DNA of 64,000 nt from Sphingobacterium yanglingense (GTDB lineage Bacteria; Bacteroidota; Bacteroidia; Sphingobacteriales; Sphingobacteriaceae), in contig NZ_SNYV01000003.1 of assembly GCF_004363245.1 (NCBI RefSeq), forward strand, positions 55,551-119,550, given 5' to 3'. The first letter of the stretch is position 1, and each line of letters starts with the position of its first letter. Positions 1-8,451 of the stretch are shown here, in pieces. The notes under the pieces are model-generated. The model was not told the origin of the DNA. It worked only from the letters and a program-made list of their open reading frames with translations, and did not search any database. A program made the position numbers and the translations under genes.

Positions 1-77
1 TAGCCGATGCTCCGCACAGCGAGACTGTATTTCAAAAATTTCCGGTGGTAGGACGCTTAGGTTAAGCAATATATAAG

Positions 78-107
78 GAGATAAGCGAATTTCTATTCGC
101 TTATCTC
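78..107. other. Hairpin over the stop codon of the sugar kinase gene
   Basis: A perfect 13-bp inverted repeat (GAGATAAGCGAAT and its complement) surrounds a 4-base loop. It contains the TAG stop of the minus-strand kinase gene. On the minus strand no T-run follows, so it is a weak candidate for an intrinsic terminator and may act as an mRNA 3' end stabiliser. Nothing else is recognisable in bases 1-77. Confidence 0.5.
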
Positions 108-1010
108 AAATTTTGAAAGCGAAATAAAATCCTGTATCCGATCTCTGATCTCATCTTGTATCAAATCCTGTAAACGTTCGGTACCAAACCGCTCGACACA
201 GAAAGAGGCCATAGCAGAACCATAGATAACAGCATTTTTCATATTCGAGAAATTAACGGTATTTACACGCGCTAAATAGCCAATAAAACCACCGGCAAAC
301 GCATCGCCCGCACCAGTCGGATCGAAGACCTCAGCCAGCGGCAACGCTGGAGCAGAAAAGACCTGTCCCTCACCAAACAACAAGGCTCCATGCTCCCCTT
401 TCTTAATAATTAAATACTTTGGACCTAGCTCTATTATTTTCTGCGCTGCTTTTACCAATGAGTATTCGCCAGACAGCTGTCTCGCCTCCGCATCATTAAT
501 GGTCAATACATCGACTTTTTTCAAAACAACCTTAAGGTCATCCAAAGCGACATTCATCCAATAATTCATCGTATCTAAAACAACTAGCTTCGGCTTATGC
601 TGCAGGCGGGCCAGCGTATCGATCTGAACCTGAGGAGTCAGGTTGCCCAACAACAGGTAACTGCAATCTTGATAAGAAGCAGGTATCTTAGGGTCAAAGT
701 CAGCCAATACATTCAAGTCGGTCGCCAGGGTGTCCCGACTATTCATATCGTTATGATACTTTCCGGACCAAAAAAAGGTCTTCCCGCCAGCAATCACCTG
801 TATCCCGGAGGTATCAATGTTCCCTCGCTTAAAAAGAGACATATTGTCTCCAAAATCATCCCCCACTACACTGATCAGCTTCACATTATCGTACAAAAAA
901 GAAGCAGCTAATCCCGCAAAGGTCGCTGCACCTCCAACAATCTTATCCGTTTCTCCAAAAGGTGTTTCGATAGCATCAAAAGCTACCGTGCCGACAATTA
1001 CCAAACTCAT
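93..1010 (-). CDS. PfkB-family (ribokinase-like) carbohydrate kinase
   Basis: The 305-aa protein is a PfkB/ribokinase-fold kinase that phosphorylates a sugar or nucleoside with ATP in the cytoplasm. The N-terminal glycine-rich substrate region is VGGAATFAG at 25-33. The C-terminal signature is DPTGAGDAFAGG at 230-241, where Asp236 is the expected catalytic base. An NDAEA motif lies at 172-176, as in many family members. Length is normal. The substrate cannot be read from sequence: adenosine, ribose, fructose or another sugar are all possible. It is a single gene, downstream of tRNA-Asn and its terminator, and ATG at 1010 is the only good start. Confidence 0.85.
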   Translation of the reverse strand: MSLVIVGTVAFDAIETPFGETDKIVGGAATFAGLAASFLYDNVKLISVVGDDFGDNMSLFKRGNIDTSGIQVIAGGKTFFWSGKYHNDMNSRDTLATDLNVLADFDPKIPASYQDCSYLLLGNLTPQVQIDTLARLQHKPKLVVLDTMNYWMNVALDDLKVVLKKVDVLTINDAEARQLSGEYSLVKAAQKIIELGPKYLIIKKGEHGALLFGEGQVFSAPALPLAEVFDPTGAGDAFAGGFIGYLARVNTVNFSNMKNAVIYGSAMASFCVERFGTERLQDLIQDEIRDRIQDFISLSKFEISE

Positions 1011-1030
1011 GAGTTGTACATTATACGTAA

Positions 1031-1060
1031 AACAAAAAAAACCGACTAATAATAGTCGGT
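1031..1060 (-). terminator. Intrinsic terminator downstream of tRNA-Asn
   Basis: The stem ACCGACTA/TAGTCGGT (1041-1060) is followed on the minus strand by a run of T (complement of the A-run at 1032-1041). It lies just after the 3' end of the minus-strand tRNA-Asn and before the kinase start, so it should end the tRNA transcript. Confidence 0.8.
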
Positions 1061-1073
1061 TTCACTTTTTCCG

Positions 1074-1147
1074 CTCCTGAAGCTGGGCTCGAACCAGCGA
1101 CCCTCTGATTAACAGTCAGATGCTCTAACCAACTGAGCTATTCAGGA
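1074..1147 (-). tRNA. tRNA-Asn(GTT)
   Basis: Read on the minus strand, the sequence folds as a cloverleaf with acceptor stem TCCTGAA/TTCAGGA, a D-arm starting GCTC, an anticodon loop CTGTTAA giving anticodon GTT, and a T-arm with GGTTCGAGCCC. The discriminator base is G and CCA is not encoded. It lies directly downstream of asnB, which makes asparagine, on the same strand. Confidence 0.95.
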
Positions 1148-1180
1148 ATCATATTAGAAGTACTTCCTTCTAAAGTGACA

Positions 1181-1212
1181 CAAAGATACAGCTTAGACTA
1201 GAATTTTCCAAA
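1181..1212 (-). promoter_or_regulatory. Bacteroidota-type promoter of tRNA-Asn
   Basis: On the minus strand TATCTTTG (1188-1181) matches the TAnnTTTG -7 box exactly. A TTTG -33 box (1212-1209) lies 20 bases upstream. Transcription would start about 30 bases before the tRNA. Confidence 0.65.
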
Positions 1213-1263
1213 AGATTTTTACATTTAATATGTTTATTTAATCGCTTTCTAGCGGACTTTAGA

Positions 1264-2931
1264 CTAACCTACTCGTTTTAAACCACTTTGAGAATCCACT
1301 TCGACATAACTTTCTTTGTGTACATGGGCAACTGCTCGTCCGGAGGGATCATTTACCCCCTGAAACGACGCATCCCATAACAATGCTTCGGGTGTACTGC
1401 ATGCCACCGACTTGACCGAAGGCACTGTACTGGCCGCCGTGACCGACGGAAAGTGTGACTCAAATATCGTCCGGTAGTAATACTCTTCCTTATTCTTGGG
1501 GGTATTGATAGGATAACGTGCACCCGCCATCTCAAAATCCGAATCTTCAACCAATGCTTCAGCCTGCGCTTTTAAGGTATCGATCCAGCTGTAACCAACG
1601 CCATCGGAAAATTGTTCCTTCTGCCTCCAAGCAATGGACGCAGGCAGGTAGTCTTCAAATGCCTTACGCAACATCCATTTCTCCATTCTTTGCTCTTGAA
1701 TCATTTTTTCTGCAGGATGGAGACGCATGGCTACATCCATAAATTCCTTATCCAAAAAAGGCACTCTCCCCTCTACGCCCCAGGCGGCGAGCGATTTATT
1801 GGCTCGCAGGCAATCGTATAGGTATAGCTTTTTTAGCTTGCGTACAGTTTCCTCGTGAAACTCCCGCGCATTGGGTGCCTTATGAAAATAGAGATAACCC
1901 CCAAACAACTCGTCCGACCCTTCTCCCGACAACACCATCTTAATCCCCAAAGACTTGATCGATCGGGCCAAAAGATACATCGGGGTAGATGCCCTGACTG
2001 TAGTAACATCGTACGTCTCTAGATGATAAATTACATCCCGTATGGCATCCAACCCCTCTTGGATCGTAAAATGAACTTCATGATGGATTGTACCGATATG
2101 ATCGGCCGCACGCTGGGCTGCCAAAAGATCTGGAGCTCCTTTAAGACCGACGGCAAAGGAGTGCAAAGGGGAGGAAGCATACTTCTGAGCTATTGCAGCA
2201 ATGACTGAAGAATCCAGCCCTCCCGACAAGAGCACCCCATAAGGCACATCAGACATCAGCTGTCGTTGCACCGCTCCCTCCAATGCGTCGCGAAGCACGC
2301 TGTAATCCGCAATGCTGTCGGACACCGCATCAAAGGATTCCCAGTCGCGGGAATACCAGCGCTCAGGAACCTGACTCCTACTTTGGCTATACAATTGACA
2401 TCCGGGAGGAAACTGCGCTATGTCTACGCAAAACCCCTCGAGAGATTTTAATTCGGAAGCCACAAAAAGCTGCCCCAACTCGTCACGTCCATAATACAAT
2501 GGAATAATCCCCATATGATCACGAGCTATAAAATAAGAACCATCGCGCGAATCGTAAAGTGCAAAGCTGAAAATTCCATTGAGCTCTTCGACAAAAGAAA
2601 CCCCGTGCTGAAGGTACAGCGCCAATATAACCTCCGAATCAGATGCTGTTTTAAATTCGTATCCAGGCAGAGAATTACGCAATTCTTGATGATTGTAGAT
2701 TTCACCATTGACAACCAAGACAACCTGACCATCATTACTGTACAAGGGCTGGCTACCTGATTGAGGATCGACTATTGCAAGGCGTTCATGCGCCAAAACT
2801 GCCGTATCTGTACTGAATATACCAGACCAATCCGGTCCACGATGACGAATCCGTCTCGCCATCTCCAATACACGGGATCTAACTTTTGATCCTGACTCTA
2901 CTAAATCAAATGCTCCTATTATTCCACACAT
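1264..2931 (-). CDS. asnB: Asparagine synthetase B (glutamine-hydrolysing)
   Basis: The 555-aa cytoplasmic enzyme converts aspartate, glutamine and ATP to asparagine, glutamate, AMP and pyrophosphate. It starts MCGIIGAFD, so Cys2 is the exposed N-terminal nucleophile of the class II glutaminase domain (about 1-200, with RIRHRGPDWSG at 28-38 and NGEIYNH near 75). The synthetase domain carries the PP-loop SGGLDSS at 236-242. Length fits the bacterial AsnB family (about 550 aa). The region upstream of its start holds a long perfect palindrome and a plausible promoter. The gene is followed by tRNA-Asn on the same strand; no clear terminator was seen between them. Confidence 0.95.
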   Translation of the reverse strand: MCGIIGAFDLVESGSKVRSRVLEMARRIRHRGPDWSGIFSTDTAVLAHERLAIVDPQSGSQPLYSNDGQVVLVVNGEIYNHQELRNSLPGYEFKTASDSEVILALYLQHGVSFVEELNGIFSFALYDSRDGSYFIARDHMGIIPLYYGRDELGQLFVASELKSLEGFCVDIAQFPPGCQLYSQSRSQVPERWYSRDWESFDAVSDSIADYSVLRDALEGAVQRQLMSDVPYGVLLSGGLDSSVIAAIAQKYASSPLHSFAVGLKGAPDLLAAQRAADHIGTIHHEVHFTIQEGLDAIRDVIYHLETYDVTTVRASTPMYLLARSIKSLGIKMVLSGEGSDELFGGYLYFHKAPNAREFHEETVRKLKKLYLYDCLRANKSLAAWGVEGRVPFLDKEFMDVAMRLHPAEKMIQEQRMEKWMLRKAFEDYLPASIAWRQKEQFSDGVGYSWIDTLKAQAEALVEDSDFEMAGARYPINTPKNKEEYYYRTIFESHFPSVTAASTVPSVKSVACSTPEALLWDASFQGVNDPSGRAVAHVHKESYVEVDSQSGLKRVG

Positions 2932-2987
2932 AATATTCCTGTTTAATGCTTCTTATTATTAATGACAGAACAAAGAAACAAATTGTT

Positions 2988-3033
2988 TTATTAAAATCAT
3001 AACAATATTTAAATATTGTTATGATTTTAATAA
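2988..3033. repeat. Perfect 46-bp AT-rich palindrome upstream of asnB
   Basis: Bases 2988-3010 are the exact reverse complement of 3011-3033, with no loop. The half-site core is AATCATAACAATATTT. It lies 57 bp upstream of the asnB start and directly after the predicted promoter, so it would either form a 23-bp hairpin at the 5' end of the mRNA or act as an operator for a dimeric repressor. Confidence 0.9.
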
Positions 3034-3038
3034 CAAAA

Positions 3039-3068
3039 CAAAAATAATGTTAACAAATTTAAATCAAA
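3039..3068 (-). promoter_or_regulatory. Candidate promoter of asnB
   Basis: On the minus strand TATTTTTG (3046-3039) fits TAnnTTTG and a TTTG (3068-3065) lies 18 bases upstream. The predicted start site falls at the edge of the palindrome. The region is very AT-rich, so a chance match is possible. Confidence 0.4.
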
Positions 3069-3131
3069 AACAACAAATCAAAGAAACAAACACAATCAAC
3101 GATAATAGCATTAAACAAAAATAAAAGGCAC

Positions 3132-3162
3132 AAAAAAAGGCAATGTCTTTACGACACTGCCT
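3132..3162 (-). terminator. Intrinsic terminator of the small membrane-protein gene
   Basis: On the minus strand AGGCAGTGTC and GACATTGCCT form a 10-bp stem with one G-T pair and a short loop. A run of seven T follows. It lies 36 bases after the stop codon of the small membrane protein. Confidence 0.8.
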
Positions 3163-3197
3163 CTCTTATTATTAGGATATTATTCTTTTTGTATAAG

Positions 3198-3455
3198 CTA
3201 TTTTTTGCTTCCGAAACCTAAAATTCCAAAAACGACTTTGAATGCAATAAGTGTAGCAATAATAACGGAAACATTAGCAATCATTGAAAACAAGAAAGTA
3301 TATTGATCCAATGCTGAAATGACATCAGGCACAAATCTTACAAAAACGCCAAACAAACCAATAATAATGGCGACAGTCAACGTAACGTAATAATGCGTTT
3401 GATTGGCATTGTTATCTGTTTTTTTAGGCTGTCTATGAGCTGCTGTATTTTCCAT
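3198..3455 (-). CDS. Small two-helix membrane protein, function unknown
   Basis: The 85-aa protein has a polar, Asn- and Gln-containing N-terminus (1-21) and two predicted membrane helices at about 22-42 and 53-80, with a short lysine end. I do not recognise the family. The ATG at 3455 was chosen over a longer TTG start at 3485 because a TAnnTTTG box (3490-3483) overlaps the latter, which places the transcription start downstream of it. It has its own terminator, so it is probably a single-gene transcript, and it diverges from the membrane-anchored protein at 3589. Confidence 0.7.
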   Translation of the reverse strand: MENTAAHRQPKKTDNNANQTHYYVTLTVAIIIGLFGVFVRFVPDVISALDQYTFLFSMIANVSVIIATLIAFKVVFGILGFGSKK

Positions 3456-3482
3456 GATATTGTATACTATTTTTTCTTTGGC

Positions 3483-3490
3483 CAAAGGTA
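3483..3490 (-). promoter_or_regulatory. -7 box of the small membrane-protein gene
   Basis: TACCTTTG on the minus strand matches the TAnnTTTG consensus. It lies about 28 bases upstream of the chosen ATG. No good -33 box is visible. Confidence 0.45.
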
Positions 3491-3588
3491 CAAAGTATAT
3501 CTACATTTTAAAAATATTTTGACGATTTAAAACGAAGGCACAATTCTTTAGCAGAATTATTTAGTAATATTGTACCGAAGTTACAGAC

Positions 3589-4125
3589 ATGAGAATACTA
3601 TTCCTTTTTTTCGCCCTTGTATGCTGTTCTATCTATAGCTATGGTCAGAACAGCCCTCAATATATAGACAACTTTATAGTCAAAGAAAACTTGACCGCAA
3701 ACGGAAAAGTAGCTATAATCGCTGTCGACTCTAGCGAAGTAGCCAATGAAGCTATCAATGGCACCTTCAAATTCAGTATCAATGGCTTTGAACAGACATT
3801 ATCGTTCCACCAGGGAGTCGGTGTACCAACACACCCCATAGACGGATCTACATTTGCCTACTTCAAACATAAAAATCAAAATGGAAGCTCAGGAAAGCTC
3901 TACTTTCTCTACAAGAAAGATAACAAGATAACGCCAGTAAAAATAAATGGTCTTCTACTCCTTATCATCCCAGGTGTATTACTCTTACTGGCTTATGCGT
4001 TCAAACGTCTGCTGACAACCTTTGTGGTACTGGCTGTGATCTATGGCTATTTCTCTTTCAGCAAAGGACTGTCCATCAGTCAAATCTTAGAGAGTGCACT
4101 TGAAGTCTTAAAGAGTTTTTTCTAA
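3589..4125 (+). CDS. Exported protein with two C-terminal membrane helices, unknown
   Basis: The 178-aa protein starts with a signal peptide (about 1-20, ending SYGQ). A soluble, probably beta-rich domain (about 21-118) follows, which should face the periplasm. Two hydrophobic segments at about 119-138 and 141-157 come next, and then a short tail. I do not recognise the family and predict no enzyme motif. Its stop overlaps the stop of the convergent TamL-like gene by 4 bases, so the two genes have no room for a terminator between them. Confidence 0.7.
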   Translation: MRILFLFFALVCCSIYSYGQNSPQYIDNFIVKENLTANGKVAIIAVDSSEVANEAINGTFKFSINGFEQTLSFHQGVGVPTHPIDGSTFAYFKHKNQNGSSGKLYFLYKKDNKITPVKINGLLLLIIPGVLLLLAYAFKRLLTTFVVLAVIYGYFSFSKGLSISQILESALEVLKSFF

Positions 4126-6485
4126 AAAGGAAGCCCTACCCCGAAATTATACTGAAAAAAGCCGTATCGATCCGGGCTATTCGTCTGTCGGTACATATCC
4201 TTAAACTCCTTAGCGTCGAAAAGGTGCCTGATTACCCATTGATCTCCTCCCTTAAACTGAGGATCCTTGACCTTAAGGCCCGCATCCAGACGCATCGTAA
4301 AATAATCCATATCAAAGCGCAGACCAAAACCGGTGCCTATTGCAATCTGAGACAAGAATTTATCAAACTTGAACTCTCCCTCCTGGTTTAACGTATTGGG
4401 CCGTAATCGCCAGATATTACCCATATCCACAAAAGTAGCTCCATTCATCTTGGCTCCTAGAAAATTATCCAAAAGACGGAACCTGTACTCAAAATTAGAC
4501 TCCAACTTTAATTCGCCCAATTGATCAAGATTCCGCAGATTGAGCCGCAACTGTTCGGTCTTGGCATCGTCCGAAGCTTTGATACTACTTCTATTATACC
4601 CTCCTGGTCCCAGCGTCCGCGCTTGCCAAGCCCGTATACCATTCATCCCTCCAGAGAATAAACTCTTTTCAAAAATCAATAATTCCGAATTATTGCCATA
4701 GGGCACAATAACTCCGGCATTGAACCGAAAGACGAACTGCCGATTACCACCAAGATACCGATATAGCCTATAATCAGCTTCGGCCTTGGCATATTGGAGA
4801 TAAGCAACGCCAAACAGCGTCTTCATCCCTGCGGCATTCTCCCTAAAACGAAACAAAGAACTTAACACGCCCAATGTATTACCACTTAGATCGACAACGC
4901 CACGCGCAAAGGAAAAGTCCTCCAACTTCTGAAGCTTAGGGGCATTCCAGGTAATAGCATACTGCGAACCCAATCCAAAATATTGCCGGTCATTAGACTC
5001 TACATATAACTGATAGCCCTCTTCTATTAATCTATCCCGGAATCCTGGATCAAAGCGCCCTGCCCTATACTCGAGTACCAAAGGTGTATAACTGTGCTGA
5101 AGATTGCGGGATTGCCACCAGGTATAATTCAAGGTGTTGATAAAATAACGGTTCGAGTAGGTACCATCCTGATTAAACAACTGCAGGCTCGATGAAAACA
5201 TCGTCCGAGGAAGTCCAAATCGTCCAGAGCTACGAATTCCAAAAGGTAATAACAAGCGTGGAACAACCAGATTAACACCGACCTGAAAGTCATTATTGAA
5301 AATTTTATCCTTAAGATTACCAGCGAGCCTGGGATCAAATAGAACTCCATATCGCAATTTCACCTCCAAAAGCTCGGCTCCGCCAAAGACATTGCGATGA
5401 GAGAAAGTATTACCAATATTAAAACCACTCATCCCTGAACTAAAGGTATACTCGCCCTCCACCTGATTGGCCATTAACGGGCGCGGAACAAGCTCATAGG
5501 ATACATCCAGCACACTGCTATCTACTTTTTCATAGCTGATCTTCACACTCCGAAACCCATTCATCTCGTACAAACGATCATAGGATAGGTTCTCATTACT
5601 TAGATTATAATCTTGTCCGGGCCGTATATACATATAACGAGCAATAGGCTTCAGTCGGTACCGAGAGGTCTGATCGGCAAAAACTATCCCTGTGATCGGG
5701 TCTCGGTCTTGGGCCACCTCACGCTTCTTTCCATCAGCAGGTAGCACATGCAGACTCACCTGCCCTATTTTATAACGCTGATGTACGCCATGCTCCGGAT
5801 TGGCCACCTTAACAAGAAGAGCTGCGTTATTGCCCTCCATAGTGGTATCCACTCCCACACGCATGTACTGGCGTAAAAAATCAAAATACCCCTTATTTTT
5901 TACAGCGTGAAAAAACTTCTCCCGCTCCTCTCCGAGTTTTGCAGCGTCGTATTGCATACCTTCCTGCAACTTGCTGGAGGGGCTTACCTCATCGGTGTAG
6001 ATCTGTGAAAAAACAGCATCTTCAAAATCATAATTTATCTTCTGAACATAGAATGGATCTCCCAATTGTGATACAAAGTCAATCTTTGCTTTCTTTTTAT
6101 GAAGTTGCAAATGAGGAGAAACATGGGCTCTAAAATATCCTTTGGTATATAAAAAACGTTGAATCTGATCGGCGGAAAGCTCAACGAGTGAAGAGTCAAG
6201 CAAGTGTGGAGCTTCACCGACCTGTCTTATTTTTTGGGTCTTGTAACGCCCATTCTTTGTATTAAAGAGGTTATATATGCTTAAATTCAAGACAGAGTTG
6301 GGCCTAATTTCATTAGAAACATGCGCATAAGCAGACTCTTTCAGTTCCTTGGGCATACCGCTCATATTTACATCCGTAACAAGCGCCTGATTGTCTTCCA
6401 TGTATTTTGCGGACCGGCAGGAGGCGAATTTTAGGAGTAAAAGTGTTATACTTGCAAAAAATAAAAGTCTTCTTTTTTTAGTCAT
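4122..6485 (-). CDS. tamL: BamA/TamA-family outer membrane protein, TamL-like lipoprotein
   Basis: The 787-aa protein (start ATG 6485; 132 further in-frame bases upstream lack a good start) has a lipoprotein signal ending FASC with Cys23 as the likely lipidated residue. POTRA-like periplasmic repeats occupy roughly the first half, and the C-terminal half is a 16-strand-type beta-barrel of the Omp85 superfamily. In Bacteroidota the TamA role is carried by such a lipoprotein, TamL, which works with TamB in outer-membrane biogenesis. No tamB is in the window, so the assignment rests on architecture. The start codon is 7 bases from that of the divergent trmH-like gene, so each promoter must lie inside the other gene. 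Confidence 0.8.
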   Translation of the reverse strand: MTKKRRLLFFASITLLLLKFASCRSAKYMEDNQALVTDVNMSGMPKELKESAYAHVSNEIRPNSVLNLSIYNLFNTKNGRYKTQKIRQVGEAPHLLDSSLVELSADQIQRFLYTKGYFRAHVSPHLQLHKKKAKIDFVSQLGDPFYVQKINYDFEDAVFSQIYTDEVSPSSKLQEGMQYDAAKLGEEREKFFHAVKNKGYFDFLRQYMRVGVDTTMEGNNAALLVKVANPEHGVHQRYKIGQVSLHVLPADGKKREVAQDRDPITGIVFADQTSRYRLKPIARYMYIRPGQDYNLSNENLSYDRLYEMNGFRSVKISYEKVDSSVLDVSYELVPRPLMANQVEGEYTFSSGMSGFNIGNTFSHRNVFGGAELLEVKLRYGVLFDPRLAGNLKDKIFNNDFQVGVNLVVPRLLLPFGIRSSGRFGLPRTMFSSSLQLFNQDGTYSNRYFINTLNYTWWQSRNLQHSYTPLVLEYRAGRFDPGFRDRLIEEGYQLYVESNDRQYFGLGSQYAITWNAPKLQKLEDFSFARGVVDLSGNTLGVLSSLFRFRENAAGMKTLFGVAYLQYAKAEADYRLYRYLGGNRQFVFRFNAGVIVPYGNNSELLIFEKSLFSGGMNGIRAWQARTLGPGGYNRSSIKASDDAKTEQLRLNLRNLDQLGELKLESNFEYRFRLLDNFLGAKMNGATFVDMGNIWRLRPNTLNQEGEFKFDKFLSQIAIGTGFGLRFDMDYFTMRLDAGLKVKDPQFKGGDQWVIRHLFDAKEFKDMYRQTNSPDRYGFFQYNFGVGLPF

Positions 6486-6492
6486 TAATCCA

Positions 6493-7251
6493 ATGTTGTC
6501 AAAAGCGCAAATCAGTCTGATAACTTCTCTCCAGCACAAAAAGTTTCGTACCACACATGGTCTTTTTATTGTCGAGGGTATCAAATCCGTAACGGAATTT
6601 GTCCATTCATCGTACAAGGTACAGAAAATATTCGCTACCGATCAGGCCTGCGCAAAGTTGCTTAAAATACCGCAAAGTATAAAACCGATCGCACTATCTG
6701 AAAATGATTTCAATAAAATATCGGCATTGAAAAGTCCACAAGGCGCTTTGGCCCTTGTAGAAATACCTGAACGGCAAGACCTTGACCTTGAATCGCTAAA
6801 AAACAGACATACACTGGTACTGGATGGTGTACAAGACCCAGGCAACCTAGGAACAATCATTCGCACTGCAGAATGGTTCGGCATAGAACAGATCGTCTGC
6901 TCGCAGGATACCGTAGATGCCTACAACCCTAAAGTGGTGCAGGCTACAATGGGGTCCCTCGCTAGAGTGAAACTGCATTATACAGCTATCGATGAACTGA
7001 TACAACAGCAAGAAATCCCAACATACGGTGCACTGCTAGAAGGTAAATCAATATACGATGTCGACTTTGGAAGCCAAGGGCTCATCATCATGGGGAATGA
7101 AGGAAATGGCATACGTCCCGAACTAATCCCCTCGATAAAAACAGCTGTAACTATCCCTCGGATCGGGCTTGCAGAATCCCTGAATGTGGCGGTAGCAACC
7201 ACCATATTCTGTTCGGAAATAGCGCGCCGAAAATTAACAAAAGCAGAATAA
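6493..7251 (+). CDS. TrmH (SpoU)-family RNA 2'-O-methyltransferase
   Basis: The 252-aa protein is a SPOUT methyltransferase that would transfer a methyl group from SAM to ribose in rRNA or tRNA. An N-terminal substrate-binding domain (1-100) precedes the knotted catalytic domain: motif 1 DPGNLGTIIRTA at 115-126, motif 2 with NEGNGIRPE at 202-210, and motif 3 LAESLNVAVA at 226-235. The ATG at 6493 was chosen because the longer frame runs back through the divergent gene start. A TATACTTG near 6447 could be its -7 box. It begins a rightward run with two transporters and TatD; the RNA target is unknown. Confidence 0.85.
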   Translation: MLSKAQISLITSLQHKKFRTTHGLFIVEGIKSVTEFVHSSYKVQKIFATDQACAKLLKIPQSIKPIALSENDFNKISALKSPQGALALVEIPERQDLDLESLKNRHTLVLDGVQDPGNLGTIIRTAEWFGIEQIVCSQDTVDAYNPKVVQATMGSLARVKLHYTAIDELIQQQEIPTYGALLEGKSIYDVDFGSQGLIIMGNEGNGIRPELIPSIKTAVTIPRIGLAESLNVAVATTIFCSEIARRKLTKAE

Positions 7252-7258
7252 CTCTATA

Positions 7259-8446
7259 ATGCAAGAATCCAAACAATCAATCTACACCTTACAATTTGCA
7301 CTACTCTGCTTAAGCTCTCTTCTTTTTTCAGCGAGCTTTAACATGATCATCCCTGAACTCCCCAACTACCTCAGTAGCCTCGGAGGAGCCGAGCACAAAG
7401 GGCTCATTATCGCACTATTCACACTTACGGCAGGTATATCCCGGCCTTTCAGCGGAAGACTAACCGATCAATGGGGACGTGTACCAGTCATGGCCATCGG
7501 TTCTATCGTATGTGTAATCTGTGGTTTTCTATACCCTATCCTGACGACGCTATCCGGCTTCTTCATGCTACGGCTGGTCCATGGATTTTCGACAGGATTC
7601 AAACCCACCGCGACCTCTGCTTATGTGGCTGACATCATTCCTCAGGAAAGATGGGGCGAAGCACTGGGAATGCACGGGTTGTGCTTTAGTATTGGTGGTG
7701 CAGTAGGACCGGCAGTAGGGAGTTTTGTAGCCCAAAACTTCGGTCTTAATACGATGTTTTTCTCCTCTTCACTCTTTGCATTTCTTTCTATCGTCATCGT
7801 ACTGAACATGAAGGAAACGCTGCATCCAAAGCGCAAATTCCAGACCAGCATGCTAAAGATCTCCCGCTCGGATATTCTAGAAAAAAGAGCTATCCCTGCT
7901 GGTATAGTGACCTTGCTTTCCTACTCTGCCTATGGCGTTATACTCACACTGATACCGGACTGGAGCGAACATCTTGAAATAAGCAACAAAGGTTTATTCT
8001 TCACCGCCTACACCCTAGCCTCTATCGGAATTCGATTCGTATCCGGAAAAGTGTCCGATAGGTTCGGAAGGATAAGGGTAATGCTCGTCGGACTACTTGT
8101 TATCGTCGTCTCGCTCGTGCTACTCGGCAACGGCGACAGCGTCTCTGGACTGATCATAGGGGCTTGTGTATATGGGATAGGAACGGGTATTCTATCACCG
8201 GCACTGAATGCCTGGACAATAGACCTATCTCTCCCCCAATATAGAGGAAAAGCAATGGCTACGATGTACATCGCACTGGAGATTGGAATTGGAGGAGGCG
8301 CTCTGCTAGCAGGCTATATTTACCAAGATTTCATCCCACGTATTCCTTATATCATGTATGGAAATGCGATCGTTATTTTTCTTGCTTTTTTTTATGTGCT
8401 ATATTGGGATAAAACCAAAACAGAAAGAAGCGACCGCTTGTTATAA
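7259..8446 (+). CDS. Major facilitator superfamily transporter
   Basis: The 395-aa integral membrane protein has about 12 hydrophobic segments and MFS motif A at the 2-3 loop (GRLTDQWGRVPV, 66-77), with a second copy in the C-terminal half (GKVSDRFGRIRV). It resembles drug:H+ antiporter 1 and sugar-efflux type permeases, but the substrate cannot be told from sequence. It starts 7 bases after the methyltransferase stop and ends 5 bases before the AI-2E family gene, so the three are probably cotranscribed. Confidence 0.85.
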   Translation: MQESKQSIYTLQFALLCLSSLLFSASFNMIIPELPNYLSSLGGAEHKGLIIALFTLTAGISRPFSGRLTDQWGRVPVMAIGSIVCVICGFLYPILTTLSGFFMLRLVHGFSTGFKPTATSAYVADIIPQERWGEALGMHGLCFSIGGAVGPAVGSFVAQNFGLNTMFFSSSLFAFLSIVIVLNMKETLHPKRKFQTSMLKISRSDILEKRAIPAGIVTLLSYSAYGVILTLIPDWSEHLEISNKGLFFTAYTLASIGIRFVSGKVSDRFGRIRVMLVGLLVIVVSLVLLGNGDSVSGLIIGACVYGIGTGILSPALNAWTIDLSLPQYRGKAMATMYIALEIGIGGGALLAGYIYQDFIPRIPYIMYGNAIVIFLAFFYVLYWDKTKTERSDRLL

Positions 8447-8451
8447 TAGGT

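Noticed and set aside
1264..2931. Several plus-strand open frames of 60-80 aa inside asnB
   Set aside because: They overlap a complete, conserved enzyme on the other strand and have no recognisable features.
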